This document shows, one piece after another, positions 29,701-37,310 of a stretch of 64,000 bases of DNA. The DNA is taken from NCBI GenBank assembly GCA_017626555.1, contig JAGAIM010000104.1:62001-126000 (forward strand), read 5' to 3'. Numbering within the stretch: position 1 is the stretch's first letter; each line of letters starts with the position of its first letter. The position numbers and the translations under genes are program-made. This stretch comes from Bacteroidales bacterium. Lineage in GTDB: Bacteria > Bacteroidota > Bacteroidia > Bacteroidales > UBA932. The notes under the pieces were generated by a model. The model did no database searches, was not told the origin of the DNA, and saw only the letters and a list, made by a program, of their open reading frames with translations.

Positions 29701-31333
29701 ATATATATCTGGAAATATCAATGCTGAAGGTCCGGTCAATATGCTGGAAATAAGCAGCAAGGGGACAAGGCTCGACGATGCAGTACTGAGAGTCGGCTTC
29801 ACAAATGTTCCATACTATGCAGACGGTCTCTTCCACCTCAACGACACCGGTGTATATTTTGATGAAATAAGCATCAGGGACAGATATAACGGCACCGGTA
29901 CCGTGGAAGGAAGCATAAACTGGTCGCAATTCAGGGATATAACATTCGACACAAGGATCAAAGTCAGAGACATCGAGGGCATTGACCTTGATGAGACTAT
30001 GAGCAGCGATTTCTACGGCAATGTATATGGCACTGGAAATGTATCCATCACAGGCCCGATCAATTCGCTGACACTTACGGTGGATGCAGTAACAGCCAAG
30101 ACCGGTCAGTTCCATATTCCTATGAGTGGAACTGCCACATCCAACGGAACGACAGATCTTCTCAAATTCAAAGAACCATCCAGAGAAGTTTATGTCGATC
30201 CATACGTAGCAATGATGGCACGTATGGACCGGGAGCACACAGGCAAAAGCGACCTGCTGGTGAAACTTAGGGTTGAGGCCTCTCCTAACGTGGAAGCATT
30301 TGTTGAAATAGACAAGGCCAGTGGAAATGTCCTCAGCGGTCAAGGCAACGGCTTGATCGAACTCGAAGTCGGAGAGGATCGTTTCAACATAAACGGAGAT
30401 TACACGCTTACTGGAGGAAAGTACAATTTTTCCGCACTTGGACTTGTGAACAGGGTATTTGACATACAGAACGGAAGTTCGATCATTTTCAGTGGAGATA
30501 TAATGCAGAGTACGCTTGACATCGAGGCAATCTACAATACAAAAGCATCACTATCCTCCCTTCTGTCAGACGAGTCGTCCGTAGCAAACAGGAGAAACGT
30601 GGAATGCGGAATAAGGATAACTGACAAACTCATCAACCCGAGACTGCAATTCTTCATTGAAGTTCCGGATCTGAACCCGATGATCAAATCCCGCGTTGAA
30701 AGCGCGTTGAGTACGGAAGACAAGGTGCAGAAGCAATTCCTCTCCCTCCTTCTCTCCAACAGTTTCCTCCCGGATGAACAGTCCGGCATTGTGAACAACT
30801 CATCATTGTTCTATTCGAACGTTACAGAGGCTATGGCCAACCAACTCAGCAATATACTGCACAAACTGGATATTCCGCTTGACCTAGGTCTCAAATACCA
30901 GCCAACCGAACAAGGCACGGACATATTTGATGTGGCTGTATCGACCCAGTTATTCAACAACAGAGTAGTAGTGAACGGCAATATAGGCAATAAACAATAT
31001 GAAGGTGGCGGCACCCAGAACGATGTGGTCGGAGACTTGGACATCGAGATCAAACTGAATCGTTCTGGAGCATTCCGCCTCAATATCTTCTCTCATTCGG
31101 CTGACCAATATTCCAACTATCTGGACAATTCACAGAGAAACGGTGTCGGTCTTACATACCAGACAGAGTTCAACAGTTTCAGGCAATTCTTCAGGAATGT
31201 ATTTGCCGGAAAGCAGAAGAGACAGGAGGCCAGACTTGCTGAACAGCAGGAAATGCTGAACGGAGAGAAAATTGAATTCAGTATTACTGGAGAAGACAAG
31301 AAAAAGACAGACAGGAAGAAAGATGACAGATAA
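26732..31333 (+). CDS. tamB: TamB-like translocation/assembly protein (DUF490)
   Basis: A 1533-residue envelope protein with one N-terminal membrane anchor (about 15-37) and then a very long beta-rich region of repeated AsmA/TamB-like segments. The C-terminal 450 residues form the TamB/DUF490 domain, including YTLTGGKYNFSALGLVNRVF and the closing LGLKYQPTEQGTDIFDVAVSTQLF. Such proteins span the periplasm and take part in outer-membrane assembly or lipid transport. The only usable start is TTG at 26732: an in-frame stop lies four codons upstream and no ATG is near the anchor. It heads an operon whose next gene overlaps by 11 bp. Confidence 0.9.
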   Translation: MDHQIATIIKKALKIFWLTVVAIAAVLLGTALIIQLPQTQTFIVGKVVDKLNERLDADISFEKIHFRPFKTLLLKNVTIIDRNPSFDASDSSKVRVDTFFRAEYITAEFTFEGLVRQQGIHLDEAVITNAQMNLVLEDKPDAGDGDTSTDNLSRIFRLKKPETPKRSEKEIFHIKDVQIRNMGFSMKNYGADKIPYHGGINWDDLDIKDINITANELQFKAGIMSGTAEHLSFREKSGYRTEFMSGSARVGRGKTIVEHLTLDDPWSELYMPLYMMSYENVKAFSDFISRVKIDGIIDDSTLDFTTLTYFAPQLKGNNLRARISGKVSGYVDDFDIMNLNIATYPGGFSGRVSGNMKGIPDIENTSIDAKVSGLNFTTEGLGRFMSGWMSEGEADFSRFAKGIIFMAEASAAGKLDNLDINAGINSFIGSIAADLNISGIISEKNPLSIRGKARTDDFDIGRAIGSDILGPLTMSTTLKASLDKPASVRIDSLKIDRLNFNRYDYQNIMAVGSLSGNMFNGTIIASDPNLNAILQGGFALSAKTNNARYQFYANVSYADLNALNIDKRGKSRLHFRTNANFRKTGNGNILGDIDVADLTVTNRDSTMNIGNMNLTSLSSDDVYKMRFRSQFADASFTGTAPVTKFAKDLISLTAKCEIPALFSNPGSSWDGNSYNVDICTHDSRTFLAFIMPGAYIHSGTQVHLGIDSNGNLSSSLNSQRIALKANNFQHLKAEFDNNESTFKGEISSSEAELAGFALNDNHLKFLADDNHIGLSYSYDNHSDMENRGELVINGSLSREDDILNVGITLLPSTLYFNSEEWNILPSNLRIRDKDIIIDSFEAVNGDQRLYAYGKTSQTRTDTLTFGLDRFNLAAIAPIVGQQLGLRGIATGNVEITSPVNSKGLLADILCDSTFIAGEPLGTVTIGSTWDEEFERFNISARNLYNGKKNLDAFARYTPKTRMLDADLILDSLNIKYAEPFLTDVFSEMSGYISGNINAEGPVNMLEISSKGTRLDDAVLRVGFTNVPYYADGLFHLNDTGVYFDEISIRDRYNGTGTVEGSINWSQFRDITFDTRIKVRDIEGIDLDETMSSDFYGNVYGTGNVSITGPINSLTLTVDAVTAKTGQFHIPMSGTATSNGTTDLLKFKEPSREVYVDPYVAMMARMDREHTGKSDLLVKLRVEASPNVEAFVEIDKASGNVLSGQGNGLIELEVGEDRFNINGDYTLTGGKYNFSALGLVNRVFDIQNGSSIIFSGDIMQSTLDIEAIYNTKASLSSLLSDESSVANRRNVECGIRITDKLINPRLQFFIEVPDLNPMIKSRVESALSTEDKVQKQFLSLLLSNSFLPDEQSGIVNNSSLFYSNVTEAMANQLSNILHKLDIPLDLGLKYQPTEQGTDIFDVAVSTQLFNNRVVVNGNIGNKQYEGGGTQNDVVGDLDIEIKLNRSGAFRLNIFSHSADQYSNYLDNSQRNGVGLTYQTEFNSFRQFFRNVFAGKQKRQEARLAEQQEMLNGEKIEFSITGEDKKKTDRKKDDR

Positions 31334-32036
31334 GAAAGGCAGACTTTATCTCATCCCGTCACCATTGGGAGAGAACGATCCGGCTGAGGTGATACCTGGT
31401 CCGGTATTGGAATCATTACAACATTTCAGGACTTTTGTTGTTGAAGAAGTCAGGACAGCAAGAAGGTACCTTTCGAAAGCAGGTTTGAAAGGACGTATAG
31501 AAGGGCTTGAGTTCCTCGAACTTAACGAACATACCGATCAGTCCACTGTGGAAAGTTACATAAGTCTGTTCGACAATGGCAATGACGTTGCTCTGATTTC
31601 AGAAGCCGGACTACCGGCTGTTGCCGATCCGGGCGCTCAACTCGTCTCCCTTGCGCACAGACACGGGATAGAAGTGGTTCCTGCAGTGGGGCCATCCTCT
31701 CTTATGATGGCACTTATGGCATCCGGACTGAATGGCCAATCATTCGCGTTCTGCGGGTATATTCCGGCAAAGACAGAAGAAAGACGCAGCAGGCTCAGGA
31801 CTCTTGAAAAAATTTCCGGACAATTGAAACAGACCCAGATACTTATAGAGACACCATACAGGAACGACTCCCTGTTTGCAGACATTCTATCAGTATGCGG
31901 AGCGACTACCAGAATATGCGTTGCGGCAAACATCACTATGCCTGATGCATATATCAAGACGAAACGGGTCAGCGAGTGGAAGAAGGAAGGACTCACTATA
32001 GGCAAAAGGCCTTGCGTATTTTTGATTTTAGCATAA
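31323..32036 (+). CDS. RsmI-like SAM-dependent methyltransferase
   Basis: A 237-residue protein of the tetrapyrrole methylase superfamily, the group that includes RsmI, which 2'-O-methylates C1402 of 16S rRNA. The segments LYLIPSPLGEN, ALISEAGLPAVADPGAQLV and VVPAVGPSSLMMALMASG form the usual SAM-binding fold. It is shorter than classical RsmI, so a different substrate is possible. The ATG at 31323 overlaps the tamB stop; an earlier in-frame start would extend into tamB without adding family sequence. Confidence 0.9.
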   Translation: MTDKKGRLYLIPSPLGENDPAEVIPGPVLESLQHFRTFVVEEVRTARRYLSKAGLKGRIEGLEFLELNEHTDQSTVESYISLFDNGNDVALISEAGLPAVADPGAQLVSLAHRHGIEVVPAVGPSSLMMALMASGLNGQSFAFCGYIPAKTEERRSRLRTLEKISGQLKQTQILIETPYRNDSLFADILSVCGATTRICVAANITMPDAYIKTKRVSEWKKEGLTIGKRPCVFLILA

Positions 32037-32037
32037 T

Positions 32038-32400
32038 ATGGAAAACATCGGTGTAATCGAACTCGAGGGAATGGAGTTCAAGGCTTATCACGGTTGTCTG
32101 GAGCAGGAAAAGGTAAGAGGCAATGTATTCACTGTGGATTTCCGTGGTGAACTGGATCTTTCGGCTGCTGCAGAAAGCGATGACCTGAATGACACACTCA
32201 ATTACGGAGAAATATATGAGATAGTATCAGACGAAATGTCCGTTCCGTCCGAACTTTTGGAGAATGTGGCCGGACGTATCGTCAAGGCTATAGAAAATCG
32301 CTTTCCTCAATTAGTGAGGTTTTCTGTCAGGGTATCGAAGAAAAGACCGCCGGTGAATGGGGTGACCCAGTGGTCAAGAGTAACATTGTTTCATAGATGA
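32038..32400 (+). CDS. folB: Dihydroneopterin aldolase
   Basis: A 120-residue FolB enzyme that splits dihydroneopterin into 6-hydroxymethyl-dihydropterin and glycolaldehyde in folate synthesis. The N-terminus IELEGMEFKAYHGCLEQEK carries the Tyr-His-Gly segment of the pterin pocket, DTLNYGEIYEIV the middle motif and VRVSKKRPPV the catalytic lysine region. It starts one base after the methyltransferase stop, and its stop overlaps the next ATG. Confidence 0.95.
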   Translation: MENIGVIELEGMEFKAYHGCLEQEKVRGNVFTVDFRGELDLSAAAESDDLNDTLNYGEIYEIVSDEMSVPSELLENVAGRIVKAIENRFPQLVRFSVRVSKKRPPVNGVTQWSRVTLFHR

Positions 32401-33650
32401 AAGTAAGGATAGCGTTTATCACGTTGGGGTGTAAGTTGAATTATGCTGAGACCTCGACATACGAAAGAGAACTTCTGAAAGAAGGATTCGAGGCTGTGCC
32501 GTGGAGCAAAGGTGCGGACGTTTTTCTCGTGAACACGTGTACGGTGACAGAGCATTCTGACAAGAAAAGCCGCAACATCATAAGGAAACTTCACAGGCAG
32601 AATCCGGAAGCGAAGATCTTTGTGACCGGATGTTATGCCCAACTCAAGAAGACCGAGATTGAAGCAATAGAAGGAGTGACATCCGTATTCGGAGCGACAG
32701 AAAAAAGCCGCATAGTTCCAACAATACTGGCAATGGTAAACAATCAGAGTATCGACGACATACAGTCACCGACATTCTTCCCTGCATATTCAAGTGGCGA
32801 AAGGACACGTTCATTTCTGAAGGTGCAGGACGGATGCGATTACAAATGTCATTACTGCACAGTACCATACGCACGCGGAGAAAGCCGCAACATACCGATA
32901 TCCAGCATTATTCCTCAGGCTGAAGCCATTGCTGCTGAAGGCATAAAGGAAATTGTGCTTACCGGAGTGAATACTGGAGATTTCGGAAAATCTACGGGCG
33001 AAACATTCTTTGATCTCATCAAGGCTCTCAACGATGTAGAAGGAATAGAACGCTACAGGATTTCATCTATCGAGCCTAATCTTCTGACTGAAGAAATGAT
33101 TGACTGGATAACTTCCGGCAGCAAATTCCTCCCTCATTACCATATCCCTCTCCAATCGGGATGCGATACTATTCTCAAAGAGATGGGCAGGAGGTACGAC
33201 ACTGCAGCATTTGCACGGAAGATACAATATATCAGGGAAAAGACAGAAGTGCCTGGAGGACCGAAGGTATTTTTCGGCATCGATGTGATTGTCGGATTCC
33301 CGGGAGAGACTGACGAACTGTTTATGGAGACCTACAATTTCCTGAAAGACACCGTGCGTCCAGCCTTCATACACATCTTCCCATATTCCCGCCGCTCCGG
33401 AACTCCTGCAGCAATAAGGAAGGATCAGGTGCAGGATTGCGTCAAGACCAAGAGAGTACAGATGCTGGAGTCCATTTGTGCGGAACTACATCAAGAATTC
33501 ATTGATGCCAACAAAGGAGTTGCAGAGAAGGTTCTGTTCGAGAGTACCGACAGAAAAGGTATGATGGAAGGATATACAGGTAACTATATCAGGGTATCAC
33601 GTCCATACGACCCGGAAATGATCGGAAAGATAGTCGATATCACAATATGA
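32397..33650 (+). CDS. mtaB: tRNA (t6A37) methylthiotransferase MtaB
   Basis: A 417-residue radical SAM methylthiotransferase that converts t6A37 to ms2t6A37 in ANN-decoding tRNAs. The N-terminal UPF0004 domain has the cysteines in ITLGCKLN, VNTCTVT and VTGCYAQ that bind the auxiliary cluster. The radical SAM motif is CDYKCHYC near residue 145. A short C-terminal domain of the TRAM position closes the protein. It overlaps folB by four bases (ATGA) and the next gene likewise. Confidence 0.94.
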   Translation: MKVRIAFITLGCKLNYAETSTYERELLKEGFEAVPWSKGADVFLVNTCTVTEHSDKKSRNIIRKLHRQNPEAKIFVTGCYAQLKKTEIEAIEGVTSVFGATEKSRIVPTILAMVNNQSIDDIQSPTFFPAYSSGERTRSFLKVQDGCDYKCHYCTVPYARGESRNIPISSIIPQAEAIAAEGIKEIVLTGVNTGDFGKSTGETFFDLIKALNDVEGIERYRISSIEPNLLTEEMIDWITSGSKFLPHYHIPLQSGCDTILKEMGRRYDTAAFARKIQYIREKTEVPGGPKVFFGIDVIVGFPGETDELFMETYNFLKDTVRPAFIHIFPYSRRSGTPAAIRKDQVQDCVKTKRVQMLESICAELHQEFIDANKGVAEKVLFESTDRKGMMEGYTGNYIRVSRPYDPEMIGKIVDITI

Positions 33651-34498
33651 GCAAGGCAAAGTTGACATTTCTTGGCACCGGTACTTCTCAAGGAGTTCCG
33701 ATGATAGGCTGCGGATGCGATGTCTGCCGCAGCCGGGATCCTCGTGACAAGAGGCTGAGAGCCAGCGCTTTCGTCGAATATGAAGGTATGCGGATACTGA
33801 TAGATGCCGGCCCGGATTTCAGACAGCAGATGCTCAGGGCAGGGATATCTCATCTTGACGCAATCCTATTGACGCACAACCACAAGGATCACACAGGAGG
33901 TCTGGATGACATCAGGGCATTCAACTACCTCGAAAAGAGGGCATCAGAGATTTATTGCGAGAAATATGTTGAAGACTCTCTAAGACTGGAATATTCATAC
34001 GCATTCGCAGAAAAGAAGTATCCCGGAGCCCCCGAATGGCACGTTCATAATATAGATGAAAATCCTTTCACACTTATGTGTGGCGGCCCGTACGAAGTGC
34101 TGTCCTGGGAACCAGGAAAGGGATATATCCACACTATGGCCGGAGAAAACGATCCTGTCAGAAAGGCCACGGTCATTCCCATCCGCGGAATGCACTACAA
34201 ACTCCCTGTTCTCGGATATCGTTTCGGAAATATTGCGTATTGCACAGATATGAACTTCATCCCCGAAGAGGAATTTGCAAAACTCGAAGGGTTGGATCAT
34301 TTTATCATAAACTGCGTAAAATACGGCAAGCATATCTCGCACTATTCTCTGGAAGAAGCAGTAGCGGTGGCTCAGCGCGTCGGAGCAAAACATTCCTGGC
34401 TTACCCACCTTTCACACCAACTTCCTACATACAACGAACTGGCCTCCGAACTTCCGGAAGGCATACTCCCCGCTTACGACGGCCTGGTGATTGAATAA
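33647..34498 (+). CDS. MBL-fold metallo-hydrolase (PhnP-like)
   Basis: A 283-residue metallo-beta-lactamase-fold enzyme. LTFLGTGTSQGVP opens the fold, the zinc motif is THNHKDHTGG, and a cysteine-rich loop (IGCGCDVCRS) resembles the extra zinc site of PhnP-type phosphodiesterases. Asp in CTDMNF and a late HLSHQ add further metal ligands. Substrate unknown; cyclic phosphodiester hydrolysis is a reasonable guess from relatives. It is the last gene of the tamB operon, with an ATGA overlap to mtaB. Confidence 0.9.
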   Translation: MSKAKLTFLGTGTSQGVPMIGCGCDVCRSRDPRDKRLRASAFVEYEGMRILIDAGPDFRQQMLRAGISHLDAILLTHNHKDHTGGLDDIRAFNYLEKRASEIYCEKYVEDSLRLEYSYAFAEKKYPGAPEWHVHNIDENPFTLMCGGPYEVLSWEPGKGYIHTMAGENDPVRKATVIPIRGMHYKLPVLGYRFGNIAYCTDMNFIPEEEFAKLEGLDHFIINCVKYGKHISHYSLEEAVAVAQRVGAKHSWLTHLSHQLPTYNELASELPEGILPAYDGLVIE

Positions 34499-34515
34499 AT
34501 GCCCCGAGGCTGACT

Positions 34516-34789
34516 TCAAACACCCAATACAATATTGGCATCCAGATCAAGTTTACGACAGATCTCGCGTGACATCTAATTCATACATCCGCAATTTCAA
34601 CACATCCTTCAAGGAGGGGTCTCCTAATGAGTAATTCTCGTCGGAATATTCTGCAGCCAATTCTGACAAAAGTTCAAGTTCAATTCTTGAAGGATCACTC
34701 AACGGAGCATCCTCTTTCACCAGAGGCAAAAGAAATTCAACTCTTGAAACCACCCAATCATATTGTTCCTTGTTTTTTATCTTAGCCAT
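34516..34789 (-). pseudogene. higA: HigA-type antitoxin, HTH region apparently deleted and frame shifted
   Basis: The intact frame from the ATG at 34789 runs to a stop at 34553 (78 residues). It has the N-terminal half of Bacteroidota HigA antitoxins (IELELLSELAAEYSDENYSL, then KDVLKLRMYELD). At that point relatives continue into a helix-turn-helix domain, but here the frame ends. In another frame, directly after the junction, 34516-34575 encodes a peptide ending RKLDLDANIVLGV, which resembles the normal C-terminus of these antitoxins. The simplest reading is an internal deletion that is not a multiple of three and removed the DNA-binding helices. A shortened toxin-neutralising protein may still be made. 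Confidence 0.65.
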
Positions 34790-34791
34790 AA

Positions 34792-35085
34792 TCAAATACT
34801 TTTGCAATCTATCTTGTCATAATCATTATATGTACCGATAAAGCGTATATATACAAAGCCGATTGAAAACTTTACTACGGCCACCAAACGATACTCATCA
34901 CCTTTTATATTAAATACAAATCGTTCGTTCCCTACATAATCAACACTATTGAATGTATTCTTGATATCTGACAAACTGCGCCACTCACTCTTCCTCACAA
35001 CCTTGCACCATACCTGTAAGGCCGTTTTAGAAGAAGGATTCCTTTCTGTAAACTCCTTCATAGCCTGTTCCGTAAATATCCTCAT
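34792..35085 (-). CDS. higB: HigB-family toxin (ribosome-dependent mRNA interferase)
   Basis: A 97-residue protein starting at the ATG at 35085. The sequence MRIFTEQAMKEF, then WRSLSDIKNTFNSVDYVG, FNIKGDEYRLVAVVKF and YIRFIGTYNDYDKID follows the HigB toxin pattern (RelE superfamily, cleaving mRNA on the ribosome). It precedes the antitoxin gene with a two-base gap, the toxin-first order typical of higBA. The reading frame looks complete, in contrast to its partner. A longer frame from 35097 adds only four residues. Confidence 0.88.
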   Translation of the reverse strand: MRIFTEQAMKEFTERNPSSKTALQVWCKVVRKSEWRSLSDIKNTFNSVDYVGNERFVFNIKGDEYRLVAVVKFSIGFVYIRFIGTYNDYDKIDCKSI

Positions 35086-35239
35086 ACTTATATACATACT
35101 GTAAATTAAAACACAAAAATTCTATAATTCAAAATTAAATTCCATATTTCAGGATACGCATATTTGCAACTGAATGTTCGAACATAATATCAAATTAAAG
35201 TTTTTCTCTTTTTTATGTTTTTTGAACTTTTCTTATCTC

Positions 35240-35273
35240 CTAAAATATTTAGTAAAACTCCTAAATTTATTAG
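35240..35273. promoter_or_regulatory. Two operator-like dyads upstream of the BlaI-type repressor
   Basis: Two copies of CTAA-N5-TTAG lie at 35240-35252 and 35261-35273, 21 bp apart centre to centre, so on the same DNA face. The second also extends to a longer hairpin-like dyad (AAACTCCTAA against TTAGGAGTTT) and ends 19 bp before the -7 box, where the upstream promoter element should be. This layout fits autorepression by the adjacent BlaI-type dimer. Confidence 0.6.
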
Positions 35274-35292
35274 GAGTTTTGTTTTTTCTTAC

Positions 35293-35300
35293 TATATTTG
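35293..35300 (+). promoter_or_regulatory. -7 box of the BlaI operon
   Basis: TATATTTG matches TAnnTTTG, 24 bp before the repressor ATG at 35325. Confidence 0.6.
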
Positions 35301-35324
35301 CATTGTAAAATAAATTCAGACATT

Positions 35325-35684
35325 ATGAAACTCACAATAAAGGAAGAAGAGATAATGAAGATCTTCTGGGAGCACGGAGAGATGTTCATCAGAGACATAC
35401 TGAAATATATGCCGGAACCGAAACCGAACTACAACACCGTGGCTACCCAGGTCAAGTTCCTTGAAGACAAGGGTTTTCTGACAAGAAGGCCTGTCGCAAA
35501 CACATTCATATATGTACCTGCCCGCACGGAGAAGGAATACAGCGGCGATACGATCGGCAATGTCGTTCGGCAGTATTATAACAACTCTTACGCGAGTGTC
35601 GTTTCTCAGTTCGTAGAAGAGGAAAAGATGGATCTGGACGAATTGAAGGCGCTTATTGCTGAAATCGAGAAGAGACGTAAATAG
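35325..35684 (+). CDS. BlaI/MecI/CopY-family repressor
   Basis: A 119-residue winged-helix repressor. The DNA-binding part (KEEEIMKIFWEHGEMFIRDILKYM, then NYNTVATQVKFLEDKGFLTRR) occupies residues 1-70, and a helical dimerisation tail follows. Members repress resistance or envelope-response operons until cleaved by a partner M56 membrane peptidase, which is encoded just downstream (7-bp gap). The ATG at 35325 is preferred; an upstream frame extension would include promoter sequence. Confidence 0.95.
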   Translation: MKLTIKEEEIMKIFWEHGEMFIRDILKYMPEPKPNYNTVATQVKFLEDKGFLTRRPVANTFIYVPARTEKEYSGDTIGNVVRQYYNNSYASVVSQFVEEEKMDLDELKALIAEIEKRRK

Positions 35685-35691
35685 AATCATT

Positions 35692-37308
35692 ATGAACGGA
35701 CTTATAATATATATGATAAAGAGCAGCATATATATGACTGTGTTCCTGTCATTCTATATGCTGGTTATGAGGAAGACCACTTTCTTCAGGCTGAACCGCA
35801 CCATCTTTATGGCTGCTACCATCCTCTGTCTGGTGCTTCCGCTTATAAGGATAGAGATGCCGGCTGACAGTTTTTCAATGACCCCGGTCTCATTCATTGA
35901 AGAGGCGATTTCGGCAGAACCGGAGACATTGAAGGCTGCAGCCATCGGAGCGGAAACAGAATGGAAAACACTGTTGCTCAGTATCATATACTTCGTGGGC
36001 TGTCTGGTATCATTGACTGCCGCAGTTGTATCATATATCAGAATGAACAGATTGATAAGATCAGCCAGGCAGGAGAGAATCGGCGACACGACAGTAAGAA
36101 TCGTCGAGAGCGACATCCCGTCGTTCAGTTGGGGAAGACACATAGTGCTGAGCAGGGCGGACATCATCGAAAATCCAGCGATCCTGATTCACGAGAAGAT
36201 GCACGTGGAATGCAGGCACTCCATCGATCTGATGATCTATACTGCGGCTACTGTATTCCAGTGGTTCAATCCTCTGGTATGGATCGCCCGAACCGAACTA
36301 AAGATGCTTCACGAATATGAAGCGGACGAACTTACAATCAACAAAGGCATCGATGCAACTCAATATCAACTGCTTCTGGTGAAGAAAGCTGTGGGAGTTA
36401 AACGCTTCCAATTGGCCAACGGCTTCAATCACTCGAAACTTAAAAACAGAATCACTATGATGCACAAGAACAAAACGAACAAATGGATGAGACTGGCTTA
36501 TTTCCTCTGCATACCGGCTCTCATCGTAGCAATGGGCTCCTGCGCACAGAAGACCAATGCAGGCAACATCAGTAATCCGGATGCCCTCAGCATCGCTGGA
36601 GACGAGGCCTCAACAGACACATTGCAGTCTGATGTAGTTCCATTCCAGTTTGCGGATATAAAACCGAGTTTTAACGGGGGCGATGCCAACAAATTCAGCA
36701 AGTGGGTCAATGAAAATCTGAACTATCCGGAAAACTGCAAGAAAGAAGGAATATGCGGAAGAGTAACCCTCACATTCACAGTAACCGAGACCGGCAAGGT
36801 CACGGATGTCAAGGTACTCAGGGGCGTACACGAAGATCTCGACAAGGAAGCACTCAGAGTCGTAAGTTCGTCACCGGACTGGACCCCAGGAATGAAGGAC
36901 GGGAAACCTGTCGCGATAACATATACCTTCCCTATAATCTTCCAGACTAAGAAGCCTGACACAGAAGCGGTTCCATTTCAGTCAGTGGAAACAAAACCGA
37001 GTTTTAACGGGGGCGATGCCAACGAATTCAGCAAGTGGGTCAATGAAAATCTGAACTATCCGGAAAACTGCAAGAAAGAAGGAATATGCGGAAGAGTAAC
37101 CCTCACATTCACAGTAACCGAGACCGGCAAGGTTACGGATGTCAAGGTACTCAGGGGCGTACACGAAGATCTCGACAAGGAAGCACTTAGAGTCGTGAGT
37201 TCGTCACCGGACTGGACCCCGGGAATGAAGGACGGAAAACCTGTTCCTATAACCTTCACCTTCCCTGTGATCTTCCAGACTAAGAAGCCTGAGAAAGACG
37301 CGCAGTGA
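35692..37308 (+). CDS. M56 (BlaR1-type) membrane peptidase with two tandem TonB C-terminal domains
   Basis: A 538-residue inner-membrane protein. About four hydrophobic segments (roughly 5-25, 35-55, 92-115 and 273-290) surround an M56 zinc peptidase domain with HEKMH at residues 167-171 and ELKMLHEYEAD. After a linker come two TonB-C-like domains (about 316-424 and 427-535), each with the GRVTLTFTVTETGKV strand. The two are nearly identical in protein and DNA and repeat at 333 bp, so the duplication is recent. The peptidase probably senses an envelope signal and inactivates the BlaI-like repressor; the TonB domains suggest contact with outer-membrane receptors. No penicillin-binding sensor domain is present. 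Confidence 0.9.
   Translation: MNGLIIYMIKSSIYMTVFLSFYMLVMRKTTFFRLNRTIFMAATILCLVLPLIRIEMPADSFSMTPVSFIEEAISAEPETLKAAAIGAETEWKTLLLSIIYFVGCLVSLTAAVVSYIRMNRLIRSARQERIGDTTVRIVESDIPSFSWGRHIVLSRADIIENPAILIHEKMHVECRHSIDLMIYTAATVFQWFNPLVWIARTELKMLHEYEADELTINKGIDATQYQLLLVKKAVGVKRFQLANGFNHSKLKNRITMMHKNKTNKWMRLAYFLCIPALIVAMGSCAQKTNAGNISNPDALSIAGDEASTDTLQSDVVPFQFADIKPSFNGGDANKFSKWVNENLNYPENCKKEGICGRVTLTFTVTETGKVTDVKVLRGVHEDLDKEALRVVSSSPDWTPGMKDGKPVAITYTFPIIFQTKKPDTEAVPFQSVETKPSFNGGDANEFSKWVNENLNYPENCKKEGICGRVTLTFTVTETGKVTDVKVLRGVHEDLDKEALRVVSSSPDWTPGMKDGKPVPITFTFPVIFQTKKPEKDAQ
36642..37295 (+). repeat. Tandem 333-bp in-gene duplication of a TonB-C domain
   Basis: Two copies of a 333-bp (111-codon) unit lie in frame within the M56 gene, the second starting near 36972. 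Long stretches, for example around 36661-36890 against 36994-37223, differ at only a few bases. Confidence 0.85.
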
Positions 37309-37310
37309 TT

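Noticed and set aside
29546-30343. A 265-codon open frame on the minus strand
   Set aside because: Antisense to the tamB-like gene with no recognisable domain.
36642-37295. The TonB-C direct repeats as a mobile element
   Set aside because: They are in frame within one gene, encode a known domain and have no terminal inverted repeats or transposase.
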